From positions 117,807 through 181,806 of the forward strand of contig CAKSIH010000002.1 in the NCBI GenBank assembly GCA_934462705.1: 64,000 bases of DNA. Direction: 5' to 3'. The DNA is from an uncultured Eubacteriales bacterium. Its GTDB lineage: Bacteria > Bacillota > Clostridia > Oscillospirales > Acutalibacteraceae. The notes beneath the pieces are model-generated. The model had not been told where the DNA came from, ran no database searches, and saw nothing but the letters and a program-made list of their open reading frames with translations. The position numbers and the translations under genes are program-made. Below are positions 51,043 to 58,717 of the stretch, in pieces (position 1 is the stretch's first letter; each line of letters opens with the position of its first letter).

Positions 51043-51739
51043 CTATTTTTTCTCTTTCAAGTATTGATCTAAATATTTTGTCCATTCAGGAACATTTTCT
51101 TCTGCAAAAAAGTGATATAAAATATCCACAATGATTGTATGGCTACTTTCAGCTTCTTTTTTTCCAGAGTCAGTCATCATCAAATCTTTTAATTTTAGTA
51201 TCTTTTCAAATACATGATTTACACAGCTCTCAGCACATTTTGTAGTATTATATTCATAGGATTTTATGGTTTCGCTTGGAAATATACCTTTATTGAAAAA
51301 TGGTTTGCCATTTTTTATACAGTAGGCATAAGTTCTTAATATACCATGAACACCCAAACCATCACACATATCTGCATCCGAAACAACTTTACCTTCCATT
51401 TAATCCCTTTAATGATTTACGATATCCAATATGTTTCAACTCATTTAAAACTTGACATTGAATTTCACTGCTCACTTGGCGATTATTCATAATCTTTTTA
51501 GCATTTGTCAATTCCTCAGCATTTTTTAATCCAAATAATTTATAATCGTCAACATCATGTAGCAACGCAATCAAGGTAACTATATTTTCATTAGCATTTT
51601 CTTTATGTGCAAATTTCAGTGATAGATCCAGAACTCTGTTAACGTGATCCATGCCATGGCCTGAATTATCACTATTTAATATATTAAATACTCTTTGTTT
51701 AACACTACTTATTAATAAGTCATATGACAATTTACACAC
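51043..51739 (-). pseudogene. HD-domain phosphohydrolase, split by a frameshift
   Basis: Two overlapping frames together make one HD hydrolase of about 225 residues. The 5' part (51389-51739) contains GHGMDHVNRVLDLSLKFA and IALLHDVDDYKLF, the H...HD site. The 3' part (51043-51399) continues with VVSDADMCDGLGVHGILRTY (the final Asp ligand) and GKPFFNKGIFPSETIKSYEY. The frames differ by one base and overlap only in 51389-51399, with an in-frame stop just before the second ATG. This points to one indel or a sequence error near 51390-51402. The start is probably the TTG at 51730, eight bases after AAAGG, or GTG at 51739. Intact relatives probably clean up damaged or signalling nucleotides. Confidence 0.7.
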
Positions 51740-51765
51740 CTTTTTCTTTTATTAAAATAATATTA

Positions 51766-52062
51766 TCAGCCACGAGTAATATCCAAATTAGCCTTTACCC
51801 AACAAAAACCTGGATGTGCCTTTTTTAAGTGTAAGGCAGCAAAAATCTCTAAATCTCTTTCTAAGACCTCAGATCTATGATAATCACAGCTACAAGTCCA
51901 AGAGATCTCCAACCGCCCGCTTTTGTTACTCGAAATGCCAGTAATCGTATAGGTTGTACCGTTAGCATAATGTCCTACCATTGTGTAAATATTCTCTTGC
52001 CATCCACCATAAATTTGTAATAATTCATTATTGGTTAATTTGCAACAGTTTTTGTTTGTCAT
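51766..52062 (-). CDS. Double-glycine leader small secreted protein (bacteriocin-type leader)
   Basis: The 98-residue protein starts MTNKNCCKLTNNELLQIYGG. Residues 9-20 match the class II bacteriocin/ComC leader pattern L-x3-EL-x2-I-x-GG exactly. The predicted 78-residue mature part starts WQENIYTMVG, contains CSCDYHRS, and ends with a charged helix containing HLKKAHPGFCWV; its Cys/His content suggests a small metal-bound or disulfide fold. The start is the ATG at 52062, after AAAGGCGGA; the frame runs on to 52170 without a site. No exporter, immunity or kinase gene is adjacent. Export by a C39-type transporter elsewhere is inference. Confidence 0.7.
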   Translation of the reverse strand: MTNKNCCKLTNNELLQIYGGWQENIYTMVGHYANGTTYTITGISSNKSGRLEISWTCSCDYHRSEVLERDLEIFAALHLKKAHPGFCWVKANLDITRG

Positions 52063-52352
52063 AAGATTCCGCCTTTCATAATTTAAGTATAACGATGTTT
52101 CTACATAATTGGGGGATTCTGAAGTGAAATGCTTAAAATGAGAACTGTAAAATAAAAAATTCACACCCAAATTAGAATATAATATTTTTTACTTGTATTA
52201 TATATTAAGACAATGTAAATAAGGCAATATAACTTTTAATGTCACCTCAATAAGCGCAAATCGTCCTATTCGCCCATGTGCCGGTATGAGGCACTATTAG
52301 GGTCTTTAAAGCTTCCTTGCGCGTAAAAAAATCACTACACTATTTGTGCATG
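52063..52352. other. Intergenic region before the 101-bp repeats
   Basis: No gene is visible. The right part (from about 52245) becomes richer in GC than its surroundings and includes AATCACTACACTATT, which recurs with one change at 52759-52773. Confidence 0.4.
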
Positions 52353-52670
52353 ACTTAACGGCTTTTTTGGCGCGTGATCGCGCAGATCAATCGCACATAA
52401 AAAAACTACGAAAAGGAAAAAACCATAACGCCTGAGTTTCAATTTAGTGCGTAACTTAACGGCTTTTTTGGCGCGTGATCGCGCAGATCAATTCGCACAT
52501 AAAAAACTACGAAAAGGAAAAAACCATAACGCCTGAGTTTCAATTTAGTGCGTAACTTAACGGCTTTTTTGGCGCGTGATCGCGCAGATCAATTCGCACA
52601 TAAAAAACTACGAAAAGGAAAAAAACATAACGCCTGCGTTTCAACTTAGTGCGTAACTTAACGGTTTTTT
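52353..52670. repeat. 101-bp tandem direct repeat, three copies plus a partial fourth
   Basis: Units begin at 52353, 52454 and 52555 with the word ACTTAACGG, exactly 101 bases apart, and a partial fourth starts at 52656. Copies differ by only a few bases. Each unit holds overlapping palindromes: GCGCG-TGAT-CGCGC and TGATC-GCGCA-GATCA. The GC-rich palindrome stands out in an AT-rich genome. A diverged relative of the flank and unit start lies at 52759-52800. It is not a CRISPR: there are no spacers. Confidence 0.85.
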
Positions 52671-52926
52671 TGTATACTTTTCTTCCGTAAAGAAAAGCTG
52701 GCACGGATAATTATAAGGTTTTTGGTATTCAAAATACGTACATGTATAAAAATAAAAAAATCGCTACACTATTCATGCACGACTTAACGGTTCTTTTGCA
52801 TACTTTTTTTCCGTAAAAAAATATGTTGATGCGAATAACCAATAGGGACCTGAAGGTTAGAAACGCGAGCGTGAAAGAAAACAATTTACTTTTAACTTCA
52901 TACGCGAACTGCTTCCAGGTGCTACC
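52671..52926. other. Repeat-flanking region up to tRNA-Leu
   Basis: No gene is visible. It contains diverged repeats of the array's flank: TTTTTGTATACTTTTCTTCCGTAAA near 52668 is echoed by TTTTGCATACTTTTTTTCCG near 52794. These look like decayed copies of one element. Confidence 0.5.
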
Positions 52927-53013
52927 TGGTGCCGGTGGTGGGACTCGAACCCACACACCCTTGCGGATAACAGATTTTGAGTCTGTCTCGTCTACCAATT
53001 CCAACACACCGGC
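52927..53013 (-). tRNA. tRNA-Leu (anticodon CAA)
   Basis: The minus strand folds as a class II tRNA of 87 bases including encoded CCA. Acceptor GCCGGTG pairs with CACCGGC; D-arm GTTGGAATTGGTAGAC; anticodon stem ACAGA/TCTGT with loop CTCAAAA (anticodon CAA, reading UUG); long variable arm around TATCCGCAAGGGT; T-arm with GGTTCGAGTCC. Position and long arm identify leucine. The array of repeats lies just downstream of its 3' end. Confidence 0.93.
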
Positions 53014-53102
53014 TTAACAATTTAATTATATAATAATGTAATATTTATTTCAAGGCTTTTTTATAATATTTTTTAGCTTTTGCAAATTTTTATTTATGAG
53101 TA

Positions 53103-53423
53103 TTAATACTTAAACCAATCAACAACATATTTTTCTGAAATATCGCTTATAAGAGGGAGCTTGTAATAAATTTTATTCAAGGCTTTTATCATACTAAAAG
53201 CCCATAAAAATATAAATAAAAAAAGGCATAAAGTAAACAGCAAATGGCCAATAAAGGGTATAAAAAAGACAGCTATACATAAGGTTACTCCAAATGCACC
53301 GATTGTAAATGCTTGTGCTGCATTTTTTCTTACGAAATCGTTGTTTTTCTCTGTAATTAAAAAGTATACTCCAGTAAATATAGTACCTAAATAAGCAACA
53401 AAGGCTTTTGAAGAATTGTTCAA
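53103..53423 (-). CDS. Small membrane protein, DUF4870-like
   Basis: The 106-residue protein has three hydrophobic segments (AYLGTIFTGVYFLI, FGVTLCIAVFFIPFIGHLLF, LCLFLFIFLWAFSMI) and the motif NDFVRKNAAQAFTIGA typical of DUF4870/Tic20-like small proteins. Function unknown. It starts with TTG at 53423, overlapping the xth stop region, with GAGGTG upstream, so it is translationally coupled to xth. Confidence 0.7.
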   Translation of the reverse strand: MNNSSKAFVAYLGTIFTGVYFLITEKNNDFVRKNAAQAFTIGAFGVTLCIAVFFIPFIGHLLFTLCLFLFIFLWAFSMIKALNKIYYKLPLISDISEKYVVDWFKY

Positions 53424-54182
53424 TTACATCACCTCTAAATCAAGTTCAACTGGACAATGATCACTGCCTAATATATTATCATGTATTACGGAATCCTGAA
53501 CCAAGTTTTTTATTCTATCAGAAACTATAAAATAGTCAATTCTCCAACCGGAATTATTTTTTCTAGCATTAAATCTATATGACCACCAGGTATAAATGCC
53601 TTGCCTTTCAGGATAGAGAAATCTAAATGTATCTGTAAAGCCAGAAGACAGGAGGTTAGTCATTTGAATTCTTTCTTCGTCAGAGAATCCAGCATTTTTA
53701 TGGTTTGTTTTAGGGTTTTTTAAGTCAATTTCATTGTGAGCTACATTTAAATCTCCGCAAAGAATAACAGGCTTTTTTTTATCTAACCTTTTTAAATATT
53801 CTCTAAAGTCAACTTCCCATTGCATTCTGTAATCAATTCTCGCTAATTTTTCTTTTGAATTTGGTGTGTAGCAATTTACAAGAAAAAAATTATCCATTTC
53901 TAGTGTAATAACCCTGCCTTCATGGGAATGTTGCTCTATACCTATATCATAAATTACATTTAACGGCTTATGTCTAGTAAATATTGCGGTACCAGAATAT
54001 CCTTTCCTTTCAGCATAGTTCCAAAATTGAAAATATTTATCGGTATTTATTTCAGCTTGACCCTCTTGCATTTTAGTTTCTTGAATGCAAAAAAAATCTG
54101 AGTTCATTGAGTTAAATACATCCATAAAACCTTTATTAAGGCAAGCCCTTATTCCATTTACATTCCATGATATAAACTTCAA
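53424..54182 (-). CDS. xth: Exodeoxyribonuclease III
   Basis: This AP endonuclease/3'-exonuclease acts in base excision repair. The 252-residue protein has KFISWNVNGIRACLNKGF at the start, FCIQETKMQEGQAE near residue 31, catalytic GDLNVAHNEIDLKNPK near 146, and C-terminal IDYFIVSDR and LGSDHCPVELDLEV. The TTG at 54182 is preferred: AAAGGAG immediately abuts the ATG at 54191, which leaves no spacing for it. Confidence 0.94.
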   Translation of the reverse strand: MKFISWNVNGIRACLNKGFMDVFNSMNSDFFCIQETKMQEGQAEINTDKYFQFWNYAERKGYSGTAIFTRHKPLNVIYDIGIEQHSHEGRVITLEMDNFFLVNCYTPNSKEKLARIDYRMQWEVDFREYLKRLDKKKPVILCGDLNVAHNEIDLKNPKTNHKNAGFSDEERIQMTNLLSSGFTDTFRFLYPERQGIYTWWSYRFNARKNNSGWRIDYFIVSDRIKNLVQDSVIHDNILGSDHCPVELDLEVM

Positions 54183-54255
54183 AATTTTCATCTCCTTTTA
54201 ATTTTACTTATATTATACCATAATAAAATCATCAAACAATCATTTTAAGAAAAAA

Positions 54256-54283
54256 AGAAGCAGCTACATTTATAACTGCTTCT
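54256..54283 (-). terminator. Terminator after sigE
   Basis: An 8-bp stem (54256-54263 with 54276-54283) on the minus strand is followed by a T-run, a few bases after the sigE stop. Confidence 0.7.
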
Positions 54284-54288
54284 TTTTT

Positions 54289-55014
54289 TTAACATACTTT
54301 TTCGAGGTCTTTTTTTAAACGACCAATTATTTTTTTTTCAAGCCTTGATATGTATGATTGAGAAATGCCAAGGGAGTCTGCAACTTCTTTTTGTGTATGT
54401 TCTTTATTTCCCGATAATCCAAACCGAAGCTCCATAATGCTTTTTTCTCTGTTTGATAACTTAGACACTGCATTTAAAAGAATTTCACATTCTACTTCTT
54501 GTTCAAGCCTTCTATTAACAATATCTTGATCACTACCCAATATGTCAGAAAGAAGGAGTTCATTTCCGTCCCAGTCTATGTTTAATGGTTCATCAATTGA
54601 TATTTCATTTTTATTTTGAGAACTTTTTCTAAGGTACATCAAAATCTCATTTTCAATACATCGGGAAGCGTAAGTGGCTAATTTTATATTTCTTTCAGGG
54701 CAAAATGTGTTTACTGCTTTAATAAGGCCTATAGTTCCAATCGAGACTAAATCTTCAACACAAATTCCGGTAGAATCAAATTTTTTAGCTATATAAACCA
54801 CTAGCCTTAAATTATGAGTTATAAGTGGTTCACGGGCAGAATCATCTCCATTTTTAATACTTTCCATTATTTCTTTTTCTTCTTCTTTGCTAAGTGGAGG
54901 AGGTAACGTTTCGGCACCGTTTATATAGTGAATTTTTCCTACTGGCTTTATTTTATTTAATAACTTAAATACTGCATTTTTTAGGTTTAAAACTAAAGAT
55001 TTTATTTTACTCAT
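54289..55014 (-). CDS. sigE: Pro-sigma-E, early mother-cell sporulation sigma factor
   Basis: The 241-residue protein starts with an amphipathic/hydrophobic pro-sequence (SKIKSLVLNLKNAVFKLLNK) ending near IHYINGAETLPPPLSKEE, the region cleaved to activate pro-sigma-E. Region 2 (LITHNLRLVVYIAKKFDSTG, DLVSIGTIGLIKAVNTF, KLATYASRCIENEILM) and region 4 (SNREKSIMELRFGLSG, KEVADSLGISQSYISRLEKK) follow. The gene lies directly downstream of spoIIGA, which encodes the processing protease, as in Bacillus. Sporulation sigma-G, a common next gene, is absent; xth follows. Confidence 0.96.
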   Translation of the reverse strand: MSKIKSLVLNLKNAVFKLLNKIKPVGKIHYINGAETLPPPLSKEEEKEIMESIKNGDDSAREPLITHNLRLVVYIAKKFDSTGICVEDLVSIGTIGLIKAVNTFCPERNIKLATYASRCIENEILMYLRKSSQNKNEISIDEPLNIDWDGNELLLSDILGSDQDIVNRRLEQEVECEILLNAVSKLSNREKSIMELRFGLSGNKEHTQKEVADSLGISQSYISRLEKKIIGRLKKDLEKVC

Positions 55015-55040
55015 AGTTCTTATCCTTTCTTTGCAAATTT

Positions 55041-55913
55041 TTAATCAACCATTTCTTGAGAAACTAAAGCTTTAAATTTTTCATCAGCTATTTTTTGTTT
55101 ACATGCACATACAAATGCGTCTTTTTCAAGGACTTTTCCTAGGTAAGAAATTTCTACTTTATTTGGTTTAAATGCTGGTAAAACGCCACTTTCGGATATG
55201 GTTGAAAAAGGTATCAATCTAAATTTAGCATTGTAGGAGCTTAGGCTGGAATTACATTTACACGTATTAAAATTTTGAAAAATATCTTTTAAATCTTCTG
55301 GAAGAATACTTTCTATGTACGAATATTCTGCTATAATTACGGGATCATTAGAAAAGGGCTCCCGAAGTGTGTTGCCGGTATCTATTTTAGCGTCTAGGCT
55401 AACTTTTTTATCCATATAAAAAAGGGTAACAGTACAATTTTCAACTGGTAGGTCTCTTTTTGCTAAGAAATAATCAGAAAGCCTAAAAATTAAGTAAATT
55501 ATAATTGTAGAGGAAACTAAAAATAGTGGCGAAATTTTGAAATATACAATACCGTTTTTTATAAAGACTCCGGCTGGAGATAAAAAATATTGAATAAAAA
55601 ATATAAATGCGCAAAGTAAAAAATTCATACTATAAAAAACAATCATGGTTTTTATTAATCGAAAGGTGTCTAAAAAGCCAAATGCTGCGAGACAAATAGT
55701 TATAGACATGATTATTTTTATAATTAAAGACAGGGCAATATTTACTTTTGGAAATAGTATGAATATAGAGTAAAAGGCACCTAAGAGAGCAGCGAGCATT
55801 AACCGTAATCTTGTGATTTTTAAGTGCAGAAACTTTGTAACAGAAAGTAATACAAAATAATTAATAAATAGATTAACACAAATTAAAACGTCCAAGTATA
55901 TCGTATAATGCAT
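55041..55913 (-). CDS. spoIIGA: Sigma-E processing peptidase SpoIIGA
   Basis: SpoIIGA cleaves pro-sigma-E at the septum when activated by SpoIIR. The 290-residue protein begins with YLDVLICVNLFINYFVLLSV and has five membrane segments in the N-terminal half, then an aspartic-protease-like C-terminal domain with the catalytic motif AKIDTGNTLREPFSNDPVI near residue 176. The gene precedes sigE by 26 bases. AAGGAGGAG gives a strong start. A candidate Spo0A box lies upstream. Confidence 0.94.
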   Translation of the reverse strand: MHYTIYLDVLICVNLFINYFVLLSVTKFLHLKITRLRLMLAALLGAFYSIFILFPKVNIALSLIIKIIMSITICLAAFGFLDTFRLIKTMIVFYSMNFLLCAFIFFIQYFLSPAGVFIKNGIVYFKISPLFLVSSTIIIYLIFRLSDYFLAKRDLPVENCTVTLFYMDKKVSLDAKIDTGNTLREPFSNDPVIIAEYSYIESILPEDLKDIFQNFNTCKCNSSLSSYNAKFRLIPFSTISESGVLPAFKPNKVEISYLGKVLEKDAFVCACKQKIADEKFKALVSQEMVD

Positions 55914-55970
55914 ATCTCCTCCTTATTCACCTTTGATATATATTTATTATCACATATATTGAAAAGTTTT

Positions 55971-55981
55971 TTTGTCGCAAA
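55971..55981 (-). promoter_or_regulatory. Candidate Spo0A box of the spoIIGA-sigE operon
   Basis: TTTGTCGCAAA, 58 bases upstream of the spoIIGA start, resembles the Spo0A site, and spoIIG is a classical Spo0A target. A possible extended -10 element (TGTGATAAT on the minus strand) lies near 55946-55955. Confidence 0.5.
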
Positions 55982-55999
55982 TTCGTATTTGTCCCCCAA

Positions 56000-56028
56000 A
56001 AAAAGGAAGCCAATTTGGCTTCCTTTTT
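56000..56028 (-). terminator. Terminator after the 56.0-kb leader-type protein
   Basis: A 12-bp stem (56000-56011 with 56017-56028) with a 5-base loop and T-run on the minus strand. Confidence 0.75.
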
Positions 56029-56036
56029 AATTAACT

Positions 56037-56321
56037 TTACATTTTATGTTCCAAATACATATCAATATTTTCAAGAACAACTGTTATTGCAACAAACGAT
56101 ATATAAGAGTTTGATGGTTCTGAAGAAATATAACGTTTAGCACGGGTTAAATGCCTTTTTATATCATTTGAGGAAAAACCAGATCTTTTCATTGTATTTA
56201 TCGCCTGAATATATCTTTTAAATATTATTTGAAATTTTCTTTTATCTATATTATCTAAAATCACATCCTCCCCAACGGCAGCTGATATTTCATTACACTC
56301 AATTAAACTTAATTTTTTCAT
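56037..56321 (-). CDS. Small protein with degenerate double-glycine-type leader (AlaAla)
   Basis: The 94-residue protein begins MKKLSLIECNEISAAVGED. The spacing LSxxExxxIS followed by two small residues is that of double-glycine leaders, with Ala-Ala (14-15) where Gly-Gly is normal. The remaining 79 residues are basic and helical (KRKFQIIFKRYIQAINTMKR, SSNDIKRHLTRAKRYI), ending LENIDMYLEHKM. I choose the ATG at 56321; the ATG at 56327 is only three bases from AGGGAG. It could equally be an ordinary small cytosolic protein whose N-terminus resembles a leader by chance. Confidence 0.55.
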   Translation of the reverse strand: MKKLSLIECNEISAAVGEDVILDNIDKRKFQIIFKRYIQAINTMKRSGFSSNDIKRHLTRAKRYISSEPSNSYISFVAITVVLENIDMYLEHKM

Positions 56322-56356
56322 ATTCATATTCTCCCTAATAATGTAAATATAATATA

Positions 56357-56384
56357 ATTATACTGTTTATGAGAAAAAAATCAA
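56357..56384 (-). promoter_or_regulatory. Promoter of the 56.0-kb small protein
   Basis: On the minus strand TTGATT (56379-56384), a 16-base spacer and TATAAT (56357-56362) lie 36 bases before the ATG. Confidence 0.6.
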
Positions 56385-56457
56385 ATATTTATTTTATACA
56401 GGTTATATCGGTGGTATAATATACATAAGATTTAACAAAAACATAAGGAGCGATAAT

Positions 56458-56961
56458 ATGCTAGATTTTAAAGAAATAGACATTAAATCACCTAAATTTA
56501 ATCCGTTTGAACTTATTGGAGACAAGTGGATGTTAATTACAGCCGGTAAAGAGGACAAGTTTAACACTATGACTGCCAGTTGGGGAGGATTAGGTGTTCT
56601 TTTTAATGAACCGGTTGTTTTTTCGTTTATAAGGCCTCAAAGATATACTTTTGAGTTTGTAGAAAACAATGACTATTTTTCAATATCTTTCTATGATAAA
56701 AAATATAAAGACCAACTTACTTTTTGTGGAACTAAATCTGGAAAAGACGTAGACAAGGTAAAGGAAATATCATTTAATCCAATTTTTAATGAGAAGGCAC
56801 CTTATTTTAAAGAAGCAAAACTTGTATTTATTTGTCAAAAAATTTATAGTCAGTTTTTGGATCCAGATGGATTTATTGATCAGTCATTAGAAAAAAACTA
56901 CGATAATGATTATCACAAACTTTATGTTGGAAAAATTGTAAAGGCGATTATAAAAGAATGA
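56458..56961 (+). CDS. Flavin-reductase-like FMN-binding protein
   Basis: The 167-residue protein has KWMLITAGKEDKFNTMTASW near residue 24, a LGVLFNEPVVFSFIRPQRYT segment and YFSISFYDKKYKDQLTF, the split-barrel FMN-binding fold of the flavin reductase family. It may supply reduced flavin or act as a flavoprotein oxidoreductase. It overlaps the next gene by 4 bases (ATGA), implying coupling to the SDR enzyme. Confidence 0.85.
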   Translation: MLDFKEIDIKSPKFNPFELIGDKWMLITAGKEDKFNTMTASWGGLGVLFNEPVVFSFIRPQRYTFEFVENNDYFSISFYDKKYKDQLTFCGTKSGKDVDKVKEISFNPIFNEKAPYFKEAKLVFICQKIYSQFLDPDGFIDQSLEKNYDNDYHKLYVGKIVKAIIKE

Positions 56962-57692
56962 AAAGGACAGTTTTAATAACAGGAGCATCTAGAGGAATAG
57001 GGAGAGAGACAGCGATTCTATTTGCAAAGAAGGGCTTTAACGTTGTTATAAATTACTCCAAATCGGAGTTAAAGGCCAAGCTTTTAGCTTCAGAGCTTAT
57101 TGCGCAAGGGCTAAGTGCAGCTGCTATAAAGGCAGATGTGGCAAACAGAAAACAGGTTGAAAATATGGTTAACATTGCAAACAGGCTTTTTGGAAATATC
57201 AATATTCTCATTAATAATGCTGGAATAAGCCAGCAAAAACTTTTTACTGATATTATGGAGTCTGAATGGGATGAAATATTTAATGTAAATGTTAAGGGAA
57301 TGTATAATTGTATAAAATCAGTGCTACCAAGTATGATTAGTAATCACGAAGGAAAAATTATAAATATATCTTCTATTTGGGGCATTACAGGAGCTTCGTG
57401 TGAAGTAGCATATTCTGCAACCAAAGCAGCTGTAATAGGGTTGACAAAAGCGTTAGCAAAAGAAGTCGGCCCTTGTGGAATTACAGTGAATTGTGTTGCT
57501 CCAGGAGTAATAGATACTGAAATGAATGGTAACTTAGATGATGAAACGATTTTATCTTTAAAAGAAGCTACTCCCCTTGGGGTTATAGGCAAATCTTCAG
57601 ATATAGCACAAAGCTTGCTTTTTTTGGCTTCGGATCAGGCAAACTTTATAACAGGGCAGGTTATAAGCCCAAATGGAGGATTTGTGATTTAA
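56958..57692 (+). CDS. Short-chain dehydrogenase/reductase, FabG-like
   Basis: The 244-residue SDR has the NAD(P) motif VLITGASRGIGRETAILF at the N-terminus, ILINNAGISQQKLF near residue 83, and the catalytic Ser-Tyr-Lys in IINISSIWGIT and YSATKAAVIGLTKALAKEVG near 150-168. It resembles 3-oxoacyl-ACP reductase, but is not in a fatty-acid gene cluster here, so substrate is open. It overlaps the flavin reductase gene. Confidence 0.85.
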   Translation: MKRTVLITGASRGIGRETAILFAKKGFNVVINYSKSELKAKLLASELIAQGLSAAAIKADVANRKQVENMVNIANRLFGNINILINNAGISQQKLFTDIMESEWDEIFNVNVKGMYNCIKSVLPSMISNHEGKIINISSIWGITGASCEVAYSATKAAVIGLTKALAKEVGPCGITVNCVAPGVIDTEMNGNLDDETILSLKEATPLGVIGKSSDIAQSLLFLASDQANFITGQVISPNGGFVI

Positions 57693-57763
57693 AGTAAGAT
57701 ATGCAAATGGGTATAGCTCTTAATATATTAATTCTTATTTGCAATATACAAGTGTAGCAGTCG

Positions 57764-57792
57764 TCATATTCTTTGAACTACTCTCATATAAG
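57764..57792 (+). promoter_or_regulatory. Candidate sigma-E promoter of spoIIID
   Basis: TCATATT (57764-57770), a 14-base spacer and CATATAAG (57785-57792) fit the sigma-E consensus. In Bacillus, spoIIID is transcribed by sigma-E. Confidence 0.6.
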
Positions 57793-57824
57793 TTTATAGA
57801 AAACCTTATTAGGAGGGCTTATAT

Positions 57825-58082
57825 GTGAAAGGTTCCGTTGAAGAACGCGCAGCAATGCTGGGTACATATATAATAGAGAACAAAGCTACAGTTAGAAATG
57901 CTGCAAAAAAATTCGGAATTAGCAAAAGCACCGTACATAAAGATGTATCGGAACGATTGAAATACGTAAACCCAAAGTTATATAGGGAAGTCAAAGATAT
58001 ATTAGAGCTAAATAAAGCACAACGACACATAAGAGGAGGATTGGCAACAAAAAATAAGTACATGAAAAGGCACCCTAATTAA
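57825..58082 (+). CDS. spoIIID: Sporulation transcription factor SpoIIID
   Basis: SpoIIID is a small mother-cell regulator that activates and represses sigma-E regulon genes and leads to sigma-K. The 85-residue protein has VEERAAMLGTYIIENKATVR, the HTH segment AAKKFGISKSTVHKDVSERL near residues 26-45, and C-terminal AQRHIRGGLATKNKYMKRH. It starts with GTG at 57825, after AGGAGGG. Its last codons lie inside the left arm of a terminator shared with rpmB. Confidence 0.95.
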   Translation: MKGSVEERAAMLGTYIIENKATVRNAAKKFGISKSTVHKDVSERLKYVNPKLYREVKDILELNKAQRHIRGGLATKNKYMKRHPN

Positions 58083-58100
58083 ATTAGGGTGCCTTTTCAT
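58062..58100. terminator. Bidirectional terminator overlapping spoIIID and rpmB ends
   Basis: A 19-base arm (58062-58080) and its exact complement (58082-58100) form a near-perfect palindrome with a 1-base centre. It encodes the C-terminal residues of SpoIIID and reaches the last base of the rpmB stop codon. Confidence 0.8.
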
Positions 58101-58288
58101 TAAACGGCTCTAGTAACATTACCGGAACGAAGACAACGAGTGCAAGCATGTATATGCTTAGGAGAACCATTAACAATAGCTTTAACACGTTTAACATTTG
58201 GTTTAAAGGTTCTATTTGAACGTCTGTGCGAGTGGGAAACTTTTATTCCGAAAGCAATGTTTTTACCACAAATATCACATTTAGCCAT
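58100..58288 (-). CDS. rpmB: 50S ribosomal protein L28
   Basis: The 62-residue protein has MAKCDICGKNIAFGIKVSHS, RRSNRTFKPNVKRV and HACTRCLRSGNV. The CDIC and CTRC pairs make this the zinc-binding (C+) form. It follows rpmF by about 37 bases; L28 and L32 share a promoter. Confidence 0.96.
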   Translation of the reverse strand: MAKCDICGKNIAFGIKVSHSHRRSNRTFKPNVKRVKAIVNGSPKHIHACTRCLRSGNVTRAV

Positions 58289-58325
58289 TTGCGCGCACCT
58301 CCTTAAGTGCTATTATTAAGATTAA

Positions 58326-58508
58326 TTAAGCTTCCTTCTTTACAACTTCTCTGTCTTTATAAAATCCACAAGCCTTACATACTCTATGGGGAAGTTTAAA
58401 TTCTCCACATTTTGGGCACTTCATAAGTGCAGGAGCTTCTAATTTCCACACATTTGAGCGTCTTTTGTCACGTCTTGCTTTGGAGTGTTTTCTCTTCGGT
58501 ACTGCCAT
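58326..58508 (-). CDS. rpmF: 50S ribosomal protein L32
   Basis: The 60-residue protein begins AVPKRKHSKARRDKRRSN and has CPKCGEFKLPHRVCKACGFY, the zinc-binding (C+) form. GGAGGTC precedes the ATG. It is first in the rpmF-rpmB operon. Confidence 0.96.
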   Translation of the reverse strand: MAVPKRKHSKARRDKRRSNVWKLEAPALMKCPKCGEFKLPHRVCKACGFYKDREVVKKEA

Positions 58509-58587
58509 TTTTGTGACCTCCTTTAACTATTGAGTATTATAAAGGATAAACCTTTTCATCGCACATTAAATAGCGCTACGTTAGTTA

Positions 58588-58616
58588 ATTATATAATTTT
58601 ATTTAGAGTTTGTCAA
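58588..58616 (-). promoter_or_regulatory. Consensus promoter of rpmF-rpmB
   Basis: On the minus strand TTGACA (58611-58616), a 17-base spacer and TATAAT (58588-58593) match consensus, 80 bases before rpmF. Confidence 0.75.
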
Positions 58617-58717
58617 TAAGAATATTACAAATTTTTGTTTTATCATTTAATAGAAAACGTATAATATTGTTTTTATTTTAATATATATAAATAAATAAGT
58701 ATTTAGGAGGGATGGCG

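Noticed and set aside
51389..51399. Two independent overlapping HD-related genes
   Set aside because: Each half lacks the other's essential metal ligands; together they form one complete HD hydrolase, so a frameshift is the simpler view.
52353..52670. CRISPR array
   Set aside because: Repeats are contiguous 101-bp units without unique spacers, and no cas genes are present.
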